64,000 nt of DNA from contig CANMMM010000005.1 in the NCBI GenBank assembly GCA_947498935.1, positions 1 through 64,000 of the forward strand, given 5' to 3'. Below the pieces are notes generated by a model. It worked only from the letters and a program-made list of their open reading frames with translations. It had not been told where the DNA came from and searched no databases. This document shows positions 1-7,821 of the stretch, piece after piece; position 1 is the stretch's first letter, and each line of letters begins with the position of its first letter. The DNA comes from an uncultured Aquimarina sp. GTDB taxonomy: Bacteria > Bacteroidota > Bacteroidia > Flavobacteriales > Flavobacteriaceae. The position numbers and the translations under genes were made by a program.

Positions 1-67
1 TGGAACAACATCAAAGGTATATGAGTCAGCTCTTAAGGAATCGAAAAAAACAAAAAACCTAAGATGA
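1..67 (+). CDS. 3' end of an unidentified gene, cut by the window edge
   Basis: Two plus-strand frames are open from the window edge: one stops at TAA 60-62 (tail ending RNRKKQKT), the other at TGA 65-67 (tail ending KKTKNLR). Both give a basic C-terminal tail, so a gene probably ends here, but the frame cannot be decided from about 20 codons. Both stop codons fall inside the repeat arm at 59-76. The product cannot be identified. Confidence 0.3.
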   Translation, partial: GTTSKVYESALKESKKTKNLR

Positions 68-76
68 CAAAGTAGG
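59..76. repeat. Solo outer arm of the A-type GCGTTAGGG repeat
   Basis: CTAAGATGACAAAGTAGG is the reverse complement of the outer arm that precedes the repeat cores at 921 and 36648, and it resembles the arm that follows them. No core lies beside it inside the window, so it is either a solo arm or the right edge of a decayed copy. Confidence 0.5.
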
Positions 77-297
77 ATTACTTTTTGTTACCCTAAAAAA
101 TAGTTTTTAACACTTTATTAACTTTCTTATTATTAATGCAAACAACTTACTATTTCTAAAAACGAGACACAAAACTACTGTAAAAACATCTTTATTTTAT
201 GTAAAAACCGCATATTTTAACCCTAAAAGCAATCTTGATTCTATTTTTGGTATTTTTCAATATCCTAGTATATCTTTATACTCCACAATCATTACTT

Positions 298-873
298 ATG
301 GAAAAACACAGATGCGCTTGGTGTGTTGGAGACCCACTATATGAGGCATACCACGATACGGAATGGGGAGTTCCCCTACATGATGAACAACAATTATTTG
401 AATTTTTGATACTGGAAACTTTTCAGGCGGGATTGAGTTGGATCACCATCCTTCGAAAAAGAGAGAATTTCAGAAAAGCTTTTGACCAATTCGATTATCG
501 TATCGTAGCACAATACGATGACACCAAAAAAGAAGCACTACTACAAGATGCAGGTATTGTGCGCAATAAACTAAAAGTCAATGCTGCCATTACCAACGCA
601 CAGCAATTCTTAAAAATCCAAGAAGAATTCGGTAGCTTCGACCAATACATATGGGGATTCGTCAATCACACTCCCATCGTAAACCAATGGAAAGATCATA
701 AGGATTGCCCTGCTAAAACTCCATTATCAGACAGCATTAGCAAAGACCTTAAGAAAAGAGGGTTTAAATTCGTCGGATCTACCGTCATTTATGCCTTTAT
801 GCAAGCCATCGGTATGGTCAATGACCATACTATTGATTGTTTTAGATACTCAGAAATTATTGCTACCTATTAA
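298..873 (+). CDS. tag: DNA-3-methyladenine glycosylase I
   Basis: Base-excision repair glycosylase that removes 3-methyladenine from alkylated DNA in the cytoplasm. The 191-residue protein has the N-terminal signature RCAWCVGDPLYEAYHDTEWG and a C-terminal VNDHTIDCF; these carry the Cys/His pairs that bind the structural zinc in the Tag family. FQAGLSWITIL and KRGFKFVGSTVIYAF are further family blocks. The reading frame is open upstream to a TTG at 235, but that adds a hydrophobic leader foreign to the family; the ATG at 298 gives the normal N terminus. It is monocistronic and followed by a GCGTTAGGG repeat. Confidence 0.95.
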   Translation: MEKHRCAWCVGDPLYEAYHDTEWGVPLHDEQQLFEFLILETFQAGLSWITILRKRENFRKAFDQFDYRIVAQYDDTKKEALLQDAGIVRNKLKVNAAITNAQQFLKIQEEFGSFDQYIWGFVNHTPIVNQWKDHKDCPAKTPLSDSISKDLKKRGFKFVGSTVIYAFMQAIGMVNDHTIDCFRYSEIIATY

Positions 874-886
874 AAATGTAATTATT

Positions 887-1026
887 CCTATTTTGTCATC
901 TTAGCGAGTAGTATTTATTTGCGTTAGGGATTGCAGTGAAAATCCCACAGCTACGACCATAGGAGTAGCGAGGAATTGTAGCGGAAAGCCCGACCCTTGT
1001 GGTAACGCCCTAAGATAACAAAGTAG
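887..1026 (+). repeat. GCGTTAGGG repeat copy R1 (subtype A) with outer inverted arms
   Basis: The core at 921-1010 begins GCGTTAGGGATTGCAGTG, contains AGCCCGACCC and ends TAACGCCC. It is enclosed by an imperfect outer inverted repeat, CTATTTTGTCATCTTAG at the left and CTAAGATAACAAAGTAG at the right. It is nearly identical, arms included, to the copy at 36614-36754. It fills the space between tag and the 3' end of aat. Confidence 0.85.
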
Positions 1027-1116
1027 AATTATACTAAAAGAGATAGCACCTCGAAAGCGCTACCTCTTTTATAAAAAATCGTATTTAGAACATGTGGCTT
1101 TGAGTACATATTATTT

Positions 1117-1758
1117 CTACGACAAGTAGCTCATAAATTCATCTCTAGGGATTTCAGCAGCCCCTAGACTTGCTAAATGTGCGGTGTATACCTGACAATC
1201 TATCAGACGCACCCCTTTTTGTTGTAAAAAAGCCACTAGTTTGATAAACCCATACTTAGAAGCATTACTCATCCTCGAAAACATACTTTCTCCACAAAAT
1301 ACTTTTTGGTCTTCCAACCACACTCCATACAACCCACCAACAAGCACACCATCTTTCCATACTTCTACCGAAATGGCATGTCCTTTTCTATGTAACTCCA
1401 TATACGCCTGTTGCATTGCTGATGTAATCCAAGTACCTTCTTGCTCTTTTCTATAAACAGTAGCACAGTTCTGTATCACATTTTTAAAATCTGCATTAAA
1501 AGTCACGTCAAAAGCATCTTTTCGAATGAGTTGTCGCATGCTTTTACTCACCTTTAATTCTTGCGGAAAAAGCACCATTCTAGGATCGGGACTATACCAC
1601 AATATAGGTTCCCCTTCATTATACCAAGGAAAAACACCGCTCCGATAAGCCTTTAATAATCTGGTGGTGGAAAGATCTCCTCCAACAGCAAGCAACCCAT
1701 CTGTTTCGGCTTCTGAAACAGCAGGAAATACGATAGAATCTGTAAGAAAATGCACCAT
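1117..1758 (-). CDS. aat: Leucyl/phenylalanyl-tRNA--protein transferase
   Basis: Adds Leu or Phe from aminoacyl-tRNA to proteins with N-terminal Arg or Lys, marking them for ClpS/ClpAP degradation (N-degron pathway). At 213 residues it has the usual family length. Recognisable blocks are FPAVSEAETDGLLAVGGDLS, the GVFPWYNEGEPILWYSPDPR substrate-pocket segment, GHAISVEVWKDGVLVGGLYG, FCGESMFSRMSNASK, and the C-terminal LIDCQVYTAHLASLGAAEIPR. It lies downstream of the DUF3127 gene on the same strand but is separated from it by a terminator-like hairpin, so it is probably transcribed alone. Confidence 0.96.
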   Translation of the reverse strand: MVHFLTDSIVFPAVSEAETDGLLAVGGDLSTTRLLKAYRSGVFPWYNEGEPILWYSPDPRMVLFPQELKVSKSMRQLIRKDAFDVTFNADFKNVIQNCATVYRKEQEGTWITSAMQQAYMELHRKGHAISVEVWKDGVLVGGLYGVWLEDQKVFCGESMFSRMSNASKYGFIKLVAFLQQKGVRLIDCQVYTAHLASLGAAEIPRDEFMSYLS

Positions 1759-1912
1759 AAAATAGCAAATGTTTCTACAAAGTTAAATATCAATTAGTTG
1801 TTTGATTTTACTGAAAAAATACCAATATTTGTTAAGACCTTTTAAGATAAATTTTGTTCATCATTGCTTTTTTTGAGTTTTATTAAAAGGTTCATCAAAA
1901 CCACAATATGAA

Positions 1913-1946
1913 AAGTCCGACACTTAGAGGTATCGGACTTTTTTAA
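1913..1946 (-). terminator. Rho-independent terminator after the DUF3127 gene
   Basis: Ten-base inverted arms AAAAGTCCGA and TCGGACTTTT enclose a 12-nt loop, with T/A runs on both sides. It sits about 50 bp past the stop codon of the DUF3127 gene. Confidence 0.75.
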
Positions 1947-1995
1947 TCGTTAATTCATCTTATAGAACAACCACTATTGTATATAGCAATCATTT

Positions 1996-2373
1996 TTAGA
2001 AAGGAAGATCGTCGTGGTCTTCTTCCTGAAAATTAGTCGCAGGTTCAAAAGCCTCTGCTGGAGGAGGCACTGATGTAGGACCTGATGGCATTGCTGGCTG
2101 TAAACTCTCAATTCTCCATCCTTGTATTGAATTGAAGTACTTCGTTTCTCCTTGTGGATTTACCCACTCACGTCCTCTAAGATTAATACTGATCTTTACA
2201 TTATGTCCTACTTGGAAATTGTTTAATAAATCACACTTATCCTGAACAAACTCTACCATTATATGTTGCGGGTACTGTTCTTCCGTAGTGACTACAATTT
2301 CTCTTTTCCTAAAACCGTTGCTTCCAAAGGTTTGTGTCTCACCGATCATCTTTACTTTACCTTGTACTTCCAT
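1996..2373 (-). CDS. DUF3127 protein, OB-fold-like with SSB-type acidic tip
   Basis: A 125-residue protein of the Bacteroidota DUF3127 family, of unknown role. The N-terminal 90 residues start MEVQGKVKMIGETQTFGSNG and include the conserved KREIVVTTEEQYPQ and HIMVEFVQDKCDLL, a small beta-rich domain. A Pro/Ala-rich linker then leads to a C-terminal EEDHDDLPF. The tip DDLPF copies the acidic C-terminal peptide of SSB; the real ssb in this window ends EEDDDLPF. That tip recruits repair and replication proteins, so a link to single-stranded DNA metabolism is an inference. A frame extension upstream overlaps the preceding gene; the MEVQGK start is chosen from family similarity. It follows the flavin reductase gene by 8 bp, so the two are co-transcribed. 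Confidence 0.85.
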   Translation of the reverse strand: MEVQGKVKMIGETQTFGSNGFRKREIVVTTEEQYPQHIMVEFVQDKCDLLNNFQVGHNVKISINLRGREWVNPQGETKYFNSIQGWRIESLQPAMPSGPTSVPPPAEAFEPATNFQEEDHDDLPF

Positions 2374-2381
2374 CTTATTTA

Positions 2382-3257
2382 TTATTGTATTGCTGCTAAA
2401 ATATTCCATGCAGTACCTACATCATCTTTATTCAAATACTGCTGTACAAATTTATGAATTTCTATCTCTTTTGCCGTAGCGATTCGATGCTTAATATCAG
2501 GATTGTTATTAACAAACGTTAAAGCCTCTGTTTTTGAAGGTATCTCAGCTATAGCTCCTAATTTACCTAAATCATTTCCCGTAAACACCTTACTACTTTT
2601 AATAACTTCAGGGAGTGCATCGATTCCCATGCCCACTATATGCAATGGTTTTTGGACCTCGAACATTCCTTTGCTAGCCCTTGTATACCAATTTCCTCCC
2701 ATCCGAGCCACTACATCTATTTGATGCTGATCTATTTTATCCGAAGCATCCATCACAGTATCTTGTATATGCATAAACACTACTTTGCATATGATTAAAT
2801 TCCCCGCACCTCCTTTTGTACCCATAGGTAGTATATTCTCTATAGTGCACTCAAACTGTACGGGAGATGCTGCCACTCTATAAGGAGCTACTTTTACAGA
2901 AGGTACCATCGTAAATCCTGCTTTTTCGAATTCATTGACTTTAGCTGCATAAGGCGCACTGCTCAATGACATTTGTTGTACCATCGCATAGCTAACCATA
3001 TTAATCACTACTTCTTCTGTAGCCAATGCATTATCTAATGTATGCTTAGTACTGTGATCAGTAATCCGCCTTGCTGGCGAAAAAATAAGGATTGGCGGAT
3101 TGGCACTAAATACGTTAAAAAAACTAAAAGGAGCTAGATTAGGAACTCCTTCTGTATCCAATGTACTGGCCAATGCAATCGGTCTAGGTCCTACTGATCC
3201 TAGTAACAAACCTTGTAGTCTTGCAGTAGTTATAGTGGCTGGGTCTATAGATACCAT
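2382..3257 (-). CDS. Flavin reductase-like FMN-binding protein
   Basis: A 291-residue protein of the flavin reductase/flavoredoxin family (FMN-binding split barrel). The N-terminal 180 residues contain the diagnostic VGPRPIALASTLDTEGVPNL, APFSFFNVFSANPPIL and the GNLIICKVVFMHI segment. The C-terminal 100 residues are an extension seen in Bacteroidota members, of unknown function. It probably binds FMN and transfers electrons in the cytoplasm; the partner is not visible. It is the first gene of a two-gene unit with the DUF3127 protein and is divergent from the histidine kinase at 3389. Confidence 0.85.
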   Translation of the reverse strand: MVSIDPATITTARLQGLLLGSVGPRPIALASTLDTEGVPNLAPFSFFNVFSANPPILIFSPARRITDHSTKHTLDNALATEEVVINMVSYAMVQQMSLSSAPYAAKVNEFEKAGFTMVPSVKVAPYRVAASPVQFECTIENILPMGTKGGAGNLIICKVVFMHIQDTVMDASDKIDQHQIDVVARMGGNWYTRASKGMFEVQKPLHIVGMGIDALPEVIKSSKVFTGNDLGKLGAIAEIPSKTEALTFVNNNPDIKHRIATAKEIEIHKFVQQYLNKDDVGTAWNILAAIQ

Positions 3258-3388
3258 CTATCTTTTTTTTAGTCACTTAAAGATACTTTAATTTTTATCA
3301 ACTCGTTATAATTTGAAGACTCTAAAAATATTCTACACAAAATTATTCAAAAACATTTATATTTAGGTTTCGTTAACACAATATTTGT

Positions 3389-4582
3389 ATGAATTTTTCT
3401 GACGAACGCCACCTTGCTGGTTATTTTATTGTATTTGCAGTACTGGTTATTACAGGGCTCGTATTATGGAATACGTCTATTTTTTTACAACGACTAAAAA
3501 AAGATGAAAATACCAAAATGCAAGTATGGGCACAAAGTTATAAAGCACTAGACAGCCAATCATTAGACAGTGAACTCTCGGATGACTATCTCGAATTATC
3601 CAACATTATTAATAAAACCAATAATACAATACCAATTATTATTACTGATGAAAACGGTGATTTTATTATGAATAGTAAGGGAATATTAGATCAAAATTAT
3701 TTCAAAAACCTACCTTATGATCTAAACGAAGAAGACCTAGCAAGTTACCTAGAAGACATGCAATCAGAAAACGAACCTATCGCAATGGACTTGCAGGGCT
3801 CTACACAACTGATTTACTACGGAAACTCCTCTATTCTCAATAAGTTAAAATACTACCCTATTGCGATTGCTTTGATATTATTTTTGCTTATCGGAGTGGT
3901 ATACTTCTTTTTCACTACTTCTAAGACAAGCGAACAAAATAAATTATGGGCTGGAATGGCCAAAGAAACAGCACACCAAATTGGTACACCACTATCCTCG
4001 TTAGTCGGATGGAATGAAATTCTAAAGTCTGAAAATATTGAACCCGATTACATCAAAGAAATTGAAAAAGACATTTCTCGATTAAAGGTCATTACCGAAC
4101 GTTTCTCTAAAATAGGATCTATCCCTAAACTCGACGAAACGAATATTGTAAATGAAACGAGAGAAGCCTACACCTACCTTCAGTCCAGAAGTTCTAAACT
4201 TATCAATTTCTCGTTACAACTCCCTAATGAGCCGATCATGGTAGATATCAACTCTCAATTGTATAGCTGGACGATAGAAAATCTAGTGAAAAATGCCATC
4301 GATGCGATGAGAGGAAAAGGAGATCTTTATGTAGATGTTACACAAGACACAAAACGAGTGTATATACATATTACAGATACAGGACGAGGCATCCCAAAAA
4401 GTAAATTCTCTAAAATTTTTGAACCTGGATACACTTCCCGCAGTAGAGGTTGGGGACTGGGGTTATCATTAGCCAAAAGAATTATAGAAGACTACCACTC
4501 TGGAAAAATTAAAGTACTAAAATCAGAGATTGGAAAAGGAAGTACGTTTCAGATCGCACTGCGTAAATCATATGTTTCTTAA
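3389..4582 (+). CDS. Orphan membrane sensor histidine kinase
   Basis: A 397-residue sensor kinase. One membrane segment is at about residues 10-31 and a second at 155-175, enclosing an approximately 120-residue extracytoplasmic sensor of no recognised type. The H-box is AHQIGTPLSSL with the phospho-accepting His at 196; its Gln replaces the usual Glu, common in this Bacteroidota kinase group. The N-box is ENLVKNAIDAM, the G1 box DTGRGIP and the G2 box GWGLGLSLAKRI, so the ATPase domain is complete. No response regulator gene is adjacent. The start lies about 20 bp from the TATTTG-like promoter element, so the leader is very short. A family-2 hairpin repeat begins 15 bp after the stop. Confidence 0.9.
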   Translation: MNFSDERHLAGYFIVFAVLVITGLVLWNTSIFLQRLKKDENTKMQVWAQSYKALDSQSLDSELSDDYLELSNIINKTNNTIPIIITDENGDFIMNSKGILDQNYFKNLPYDLNEEDLASYLEDMQSENEPIAMDLQGSTQLIYYGNSSILNKLKYYPIAIALILFLLIGVVYFFFTTSKTSEQNKLWAGMAKETAHQIGTPLSSLVGWNEILKSENIEPDYIKEIEKDISRLKVITERFSKIGSIPKLDETNIVNETREAYTYLQSRSSKLINFSLQLPNEPIMVDINSQLYSWTIENLVKNAIDAMRGKGDLYVDVTQDTKRVYIHITDTGRGIPKSKFSKIFEPGYTSRSRGWGLGLSLAKRIIEDYHSGKIKVLKSEIGKGSTFQIALRKSYVS

Positions 4583-4597
4583 AACCTACACTATTTA

Positions 4598-4745
4598 TGA
4601 AGTGTTTTAAACTTTTTTCAATTTGCTATAAAAACGATCTTTTGCAACCAAATTTTGTAATTTTTGAGTTCCGTAGCGCTGCTATGCAACAAAAAAATCA
4701 CTGCATTTGGTCACAAAATCTTACGATGTTCGCTGAAACAGCGCT
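4598..4745 (+). repeat. Family-2 hairpin repeat, copy H1
   Basis: Begins TGAAGTGTTTTAAACTTTTT and includes TTTGCTATAAAAACGATC, GTTCCGTAGCGCTGCTATG and TCACAAAATCTTACGATG. The same order of blocks occurs at 57307-57469 and, truncated, at 46198-46300. This copy sits 15 bp after a stop codon; its right end is less well conserved than in the 57-kb copy. Confidence 0.85.
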
Positions 4746-4766
4746 ATTGCACCTTAAAACCTAAGC

Positions 4767-5132
4767 ATGAACACTGAACATATTGTATTAAAAGAAGCTC
4801 CATTACACAATAATTGCCCTGAATGTTATGCAAATGATGGACTTATACTCACCTTTACACAACAAAAAACAACTTCTAAATTTATGACGCTACACAGCAA
4901 GGAAGCTGTAGGAAACCTAAAATGCACTAAATGTGGAAGCAACATTTTTATGGGAAGATGGACTGACGAAATAGAACAAGTATATAAATACCATCAAAAA
5001 ACCATCGTATTACCAACTACAGGCAAAAAATTTACACAACTTTTTTATGGACTGGTCATTGGGGGATTATGCATCCTAGTAGGGGGTGGTATTCTATGCT
5101 ACATATACATGCAATCGATACCGGCAACCTAA
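4767..5132 (+). CDS. Small zinc-ribbon membrane protein, unknown function
   Basis: A 121-residue protein not assigned to a named family. Two cysteine pairs, CPEC near residue 18 and CTKC near residue 53, suggest a zinc ribbon facing the cytoplasm. A single hydrophobic segment near the C terminus (GLVIGGLCILVGGGILCYIY) would anchor it in the membrane. There is no signal peptide. The stop codon directly abuts, with no intervening base, the stop codon of the convergent thioesterase gene. The clear start codon and compositional fit with its neighbours make it a credible gene. Confidence 0.75.
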   Translation: MNTEHIVLKEAPLHNNCPECYANDGLILTFTQQKTTSKFMTLHSKEAVGNLKCTKCGSNIFMGRWTDEIEQVYKYHQKTIVLPTTGKKFTQLFYGLVIGGLCILVGGGILCYIYMQSIPAT

Positions 5133-5546
5133 TTATTGGTAGCGTTTCATAATCGCACGCACCCCATCTGGAATTATAAACGGAGTATTTGTAGAAAAAT
5201 CTAAACATACTGCGACATCATTCCCTACAGCACAGAGTACTTGATCGTCATTATACAATTCATGATACAAACCAAAACTTGAATTCTTAGTAAAAGCCAC
5301 TTTCGTTTTGATCAATACATTTCCTGGAAAGAACAATGGATGTTTAAAATCACATTGGGTAGACACCAATATAGGCCCTTTTTTACTCGTTGTATATAAT
5401 TGAGCGAGCCCTGTAATATCCCAAAACTGTACGCGAGCGCTCTGCATGTATTTCATGAAATTCACATTATTTACATGCTGATACGTATCCATTTCACTCC
5501 AATCGATACGTAGCTGTAATGTTAATGCATTATCAGTAACCTGCAT
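5133..5546 (-). CDS. Acyl-CoA thioesterase of the 4HBT hotdog family
   Basis: A 137-residue single-hotdog thioesterase. The N-terminal WSEMDTYQHVNNVNFMKYMQ matches the YbgC/FadM-type active site, where the Asp in the EMDTYQHVNN block is catalytic. It would hydrolyse acyl-CoA thioesters in the cytoplasm; the natural substrate cannot be read from sequence. It follows the HIT gene by 10 bp, so the two form an operon. Its stop codon is adjacent to that of the convergent zinc-ribbon gene with no spacer. Confidence 0.9.
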   Translation of the reverse strand: MQVTDNALTLQLRIDWSEMDTYQHVNNVNFMKYMQSARVQFWDITGLAQLYTTSKKGPILVSTQCDFKHPLFFPGNVLIKTKVAFTKNSSFGLYHELYNDDQVLCAVGNDVAVCLDFSTNTPFIIPDGVRAIMKRYQ

Positions 5547-5556
5547 CTACACGTGT

Positions 5557-5946
5557 TTATAAATAAGACTGTATCTGAGTAGCCAATGCTTCGAACTCCT
5601 CGCTACTCATTTGTATTTTTTTCTGAAATGTCATTTCACTCATTTCATTAATCGGAATCAGATGTACATGTACATGAGGCACTTCTAATCCTACAACAGC
5701 CATTCCTACTCGCTTACAGGGTACTGCTTTTTCAAGGGCTATCGCTACTTTTCTAGAAAATTCCATAAGCCCTGCATACATCTCTTTATCTAAATTGAAT
5801 AATTTATCTTCTTCTTTTTTGGGTATACATAGTGTATGCCCTGCTGCATTAGGATTAATATCCAAAAAAGCATAATAATTAGCATCCTCTACTATCTTAT
5901 AAGAAGGGATTTCATTATTTATAATCTTAGTAAACAGGGTAGGCAT
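5557..5946 (-). CDS. HIT family nucleotide hydrolase
   Basis: A 129-residue histidine-triad protein of the HINT branch, expected to hydrolyse purine nucleoside phosphoramidates or related nucleotidyl adducts. The catalytic triad motif is HVHVHLIP, about residues 91-98, and the N-terminal half has IPSYKIVEDANYYAFLDINP and AAGHTLCIPKKE. It lies between greA and the thioesterase gene. The terminator after greA implies its own promoter, so it probably forms a two-gene unit with the thioesterase. Confidence 0.93.
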   Translation of the reverse strand: MPTLFTKIINNEIPSYKIVEDANYYAFLDINPNAAGHTLCIPKKEEDKLFNLDKEMYAGLMEFSRKVAIALEKAVPCKRVGMAVVGLEVPHVHVHLIPINEMSEMTFQKKIQMSSEEFEALATQIQSYL

Positions 5947-6014
5947 TTTTTATTTTTTTATTAGTTGTGCGAGCGAAATATAGGATATTTCTTTTACATA
6001 CTGAAGCTATAAAA

Positions 6015-6045
6015 AAACCTTTCTTACAAAATTAAAGAAAGGTTT
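6015..6045 (-). terminator. Rho-independent terminator of greA
   Basis: Arms AAACCTTTCTT and AAGAAAGGTTT are separated by 9 nt. On the minus strand the hairpin is followed by a run of seven U, about 20 bp past the greA stop codon. Confidence 0.85.
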
Positions 6046-6067
6046 CGATATATTTTTATACACGGTA

Positions 6068-6544
6068 TTATTCTCTAGTTATTTCGACAACATCGAACTT
6101 CATAACACCACTAGGCACTTGTATTTCTGCTACTTCTCCTACACTTTTTCCTAACAAACCTTTACCTATCGGAGAGTCTACAGATATTTTTCCTGTTTTT
6201 AAATCAGCTTCGCTTTGCGCTACCAACTTATAAGTCATCTCTGCTCCGTTAATTTGATTTTTTATTTTTACTGTAGAATGAATCAAGGCTTTAGAAGTAT
6301 CCAATTGAGATTCATCGATCAATCGAGCACCAGATAGCGTCTCTTCTAGTTTAGAAATCCTCATTTCTAATAAACCTTGTGCTTCTTTTGCTGCATCATA
6401 CTCAGCATTTTCACTTAAGTCTCCTTTATCCCTCGCTTCTGCGATTGCCTGTGATGCCTTTGGTCGTTCTATATCTTTGAGTTGATTTAACTCTTCTCTT
6501 AATTTTTTTAGCCCGTCTGCAGTGTAATAAGATACTTTGCTCAT
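6068..6544 (-). CDS. greA: Transcription elongation factor GreA
   Basis: A 158-residue factor that stimulates transcript cleavage by backtracked RNA polymerase. The N-terminal coiled-coil (residues 1-75, YYTADGLKKLREELNQL) carries the tip motif DLSENAEYDAAKE with the acidic pair that acts in the polymerase secondary channel. The C-terminal FKBP-like domain ends with SPIGKGLLGKSVGEVAEIQV. The frame extends upstream, but the extra residues are non-homologous and overlap the promoter and leader hairpin, so the ATG before SKVSYY is the start. A hairpin with a U-run lies 23 nt upstream of the start codon. Confidence 0.97.
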   Translation of the reverse strand: MSKVSYYTADGLKKLREELNQLKDIERPKASQAIAEARDKGDLSENAEYDAAKEAQGLLEMRISKLEETLSGARLIDESQLDTSKALIHSTVKIKNQINGAEMTYKLVAQSEADLKTGKISVDSPIGKGLLGKSVGEVAEIQVPSGVMKFDVVEITRE

Positions 6545-6567
6545 AACTTCATCATTTATATAAATAC

Positions 6568-6589
6568 AAAAAATCCCATAGCTATGGGA
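6568..6589 (-). promoter_or_regulatory. Terminator-like hairpin in the greA leader
   Basis: The perfect palindrome TCCCATAGCTATGGGA is followed on the minus strand by six U, then 23 nt to the greA ATG. It lies just downstream of the predicted transcription start, so it is inside the greA leader and cannot serve an upstream minus-strand gene. It could attenuate transcription or protect the mRNA 5' end. Confidence 0.55.
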
Positions 6590-6603
6590 CTTTATCTCTA
6601 AAA

Positions 6604-6611
6604 CAAATATA
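6604..6611 (-). promoter_or_regulatory. Putative -7 element of the greA promoter
   Basis: TATATTTG on the minus strand fits the Bacteroidota -7 consensus TAnnTTTG and would start transcription near 6597, about 8 nt before the leader hairpin. No clear TTG was found at the -33 distance. Confidence 0.45.
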
Positions 6612-6668
6612 CTAAAAAAATACACGAGAATACATTTTTGCTTAATTTGGTACTCTAAAAAGCAGCTC

Positions 6669-7103
6669 ATGAAAAATTATATAATCCTTATTTGTATGCT
6701 ATGCCTACTGCTATCATGTAGCAGCGACGACAATCGTGCATCAAATCCAAACCTACCTACTTTTGATTTTGCGGTTGAAGTCAACTTAAACCTACCTCAA
6801 TTCAGTGATCTTAAATTTGATTTCAACTCCGAAACAATTACTAATGATGGTGTTGGTATCAAAGGAGTTGTTATTTTTAATATTGGCAACGAACAATATA
6901 CTGCTTTTGAATTAAGTGACCCTAATATCCTACCTAGTGATTGCTCTGCTTTACGCATCAATGGGGCGAATGCAGCATCTAATTGTGGCAATGATAATGA
7001 ATATAGTCTCATTACAGGACAACAATTAAAAGGAGAAGGAGGCTTCCCATTGTTTGCATACCGTATCAATAGAAATGGGAATACGCTTTTTATCTCTAAT
7101 TAA
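6669..7103 (+). CDS. Small lipoprotein with a degenerate Rieske-like fold
   Basis: A 144-residue lipoprotein: signal peptide with lipobox LLSC, mature Cys at residue 16, then SSDD. The C-terminal part reads DCSALRI, then CGNDNEYSLITGQ, then GGFPLFAYRINRNGNTLFI, which follows the order of blocks in Rieske ferredoxins (Cys loop, second loop with F/Y-L-TG, then pL-Y-v-g-v-I). The CxH and CxxH iron ligands are absent, so no cluster is expected. The Rieske relation is an inference by eye; the lipoprotein call is firm. It is divergent from greA. Confidence 0.75.
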   Translation: MKNYIILICMLCLLLSCSSDDNRASNPNLPTFDFAVEVNLNLPQFSDLKFDFNSETITNDGVGIKGVVIFNIGNEQYTAFELSDPNILPSDCSALRINGANAASNCGNDNEYSLITGQQLKGEGGFPLFAYRINRNGNTLFISN

Positions 7104-7821
7104 ATCGTACATAATACAACGCAGCACTTCTCTCTCTATAATTATAATCTCATCATATAGGCTATAGCCATTCTTATATCTTTTTAGCATCACATTTTTA
7201 TACAGAAATTAATGCTATTTTGTTACATTCATTACTTTATGTAAGGAGTAACACAACACCTACTTATATAGATACTAGCAATATCAGATAACAGCTATAT
7301 ATCATATCGTGCTAAAAATTATAGCATGAAAGCATTTCTCATGTACATATTATCTATGATCTAAAATTCACATCAATCATAGCATAAAACCACCCCCTCA
7401 TATCTTCTAGGCTTTTTTTACAAAAAAATAAAGACATCACATTTCATTAACACAACAAGGAGAGTATTCCCTATTTCTGTTAAATAAAATTTTTAATTTC
7501 ATACTTCTAAAAGTAAACAATAAGTAAACTTCAGTTTATTAAGACCTCTCTGGCATAGTAAAAAAGTAAATTTTTCCCGTTGCAGCTAGCACAATAACTA
7601 CCTGAAAACATGAAAACTATCATTCATGTATATTTTATCTACTGATTAAAAACCAATGTTTACTTTTTGTACACTTACTTAAAACGACATTCCGATTTTT
7701 GTTTACCAGTTTTACAGTCGTCATTTTTTTTACATATTTCATAAAAAAATGACATTTAATCATCAACTAATAATTGATGATTAAAACTATAATAATCAGT
7801 TAATTTTTTAATTTCTCAACT
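7104..7821. other. 718-bp AT-rich intergenic region upstream of the aerolysin-like lipoprotein
   Basis: No plausible gene was found on either strand. The stretch is strongly AT-rich, with several GTTTACTTTTT or TAGTAAAAAAGTAAA-like blocks around 7500-7680 and one clear inverted repeat near the 3' end. It most likely holds a long regulatory region or leader for the gene at 7822. Confidence 0.6.
7755..7785. promoter_or_regulatory. Perfect 12-bp inverted repeat 36 bp before the lipoprotein start
   Basis: TTTAATCATCAA and TTGATGATTAAA enclose the 7-nt loop CTAATAA. It has no U-run, so it is not a typical terminator. It could be an operator for a dimeric regulator or a 5'-leader hairpin of the gene at 7822. 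Confidence 0.6.

Noticed and set aside
235..297. TTG-initiated N-terminal extension of tag with a signal-like hydrophobic leader
   Set aside because: Tag is cytoplasmic and the family N terminus starts at the ATG at 298 with the zinc Cys a few residues later.
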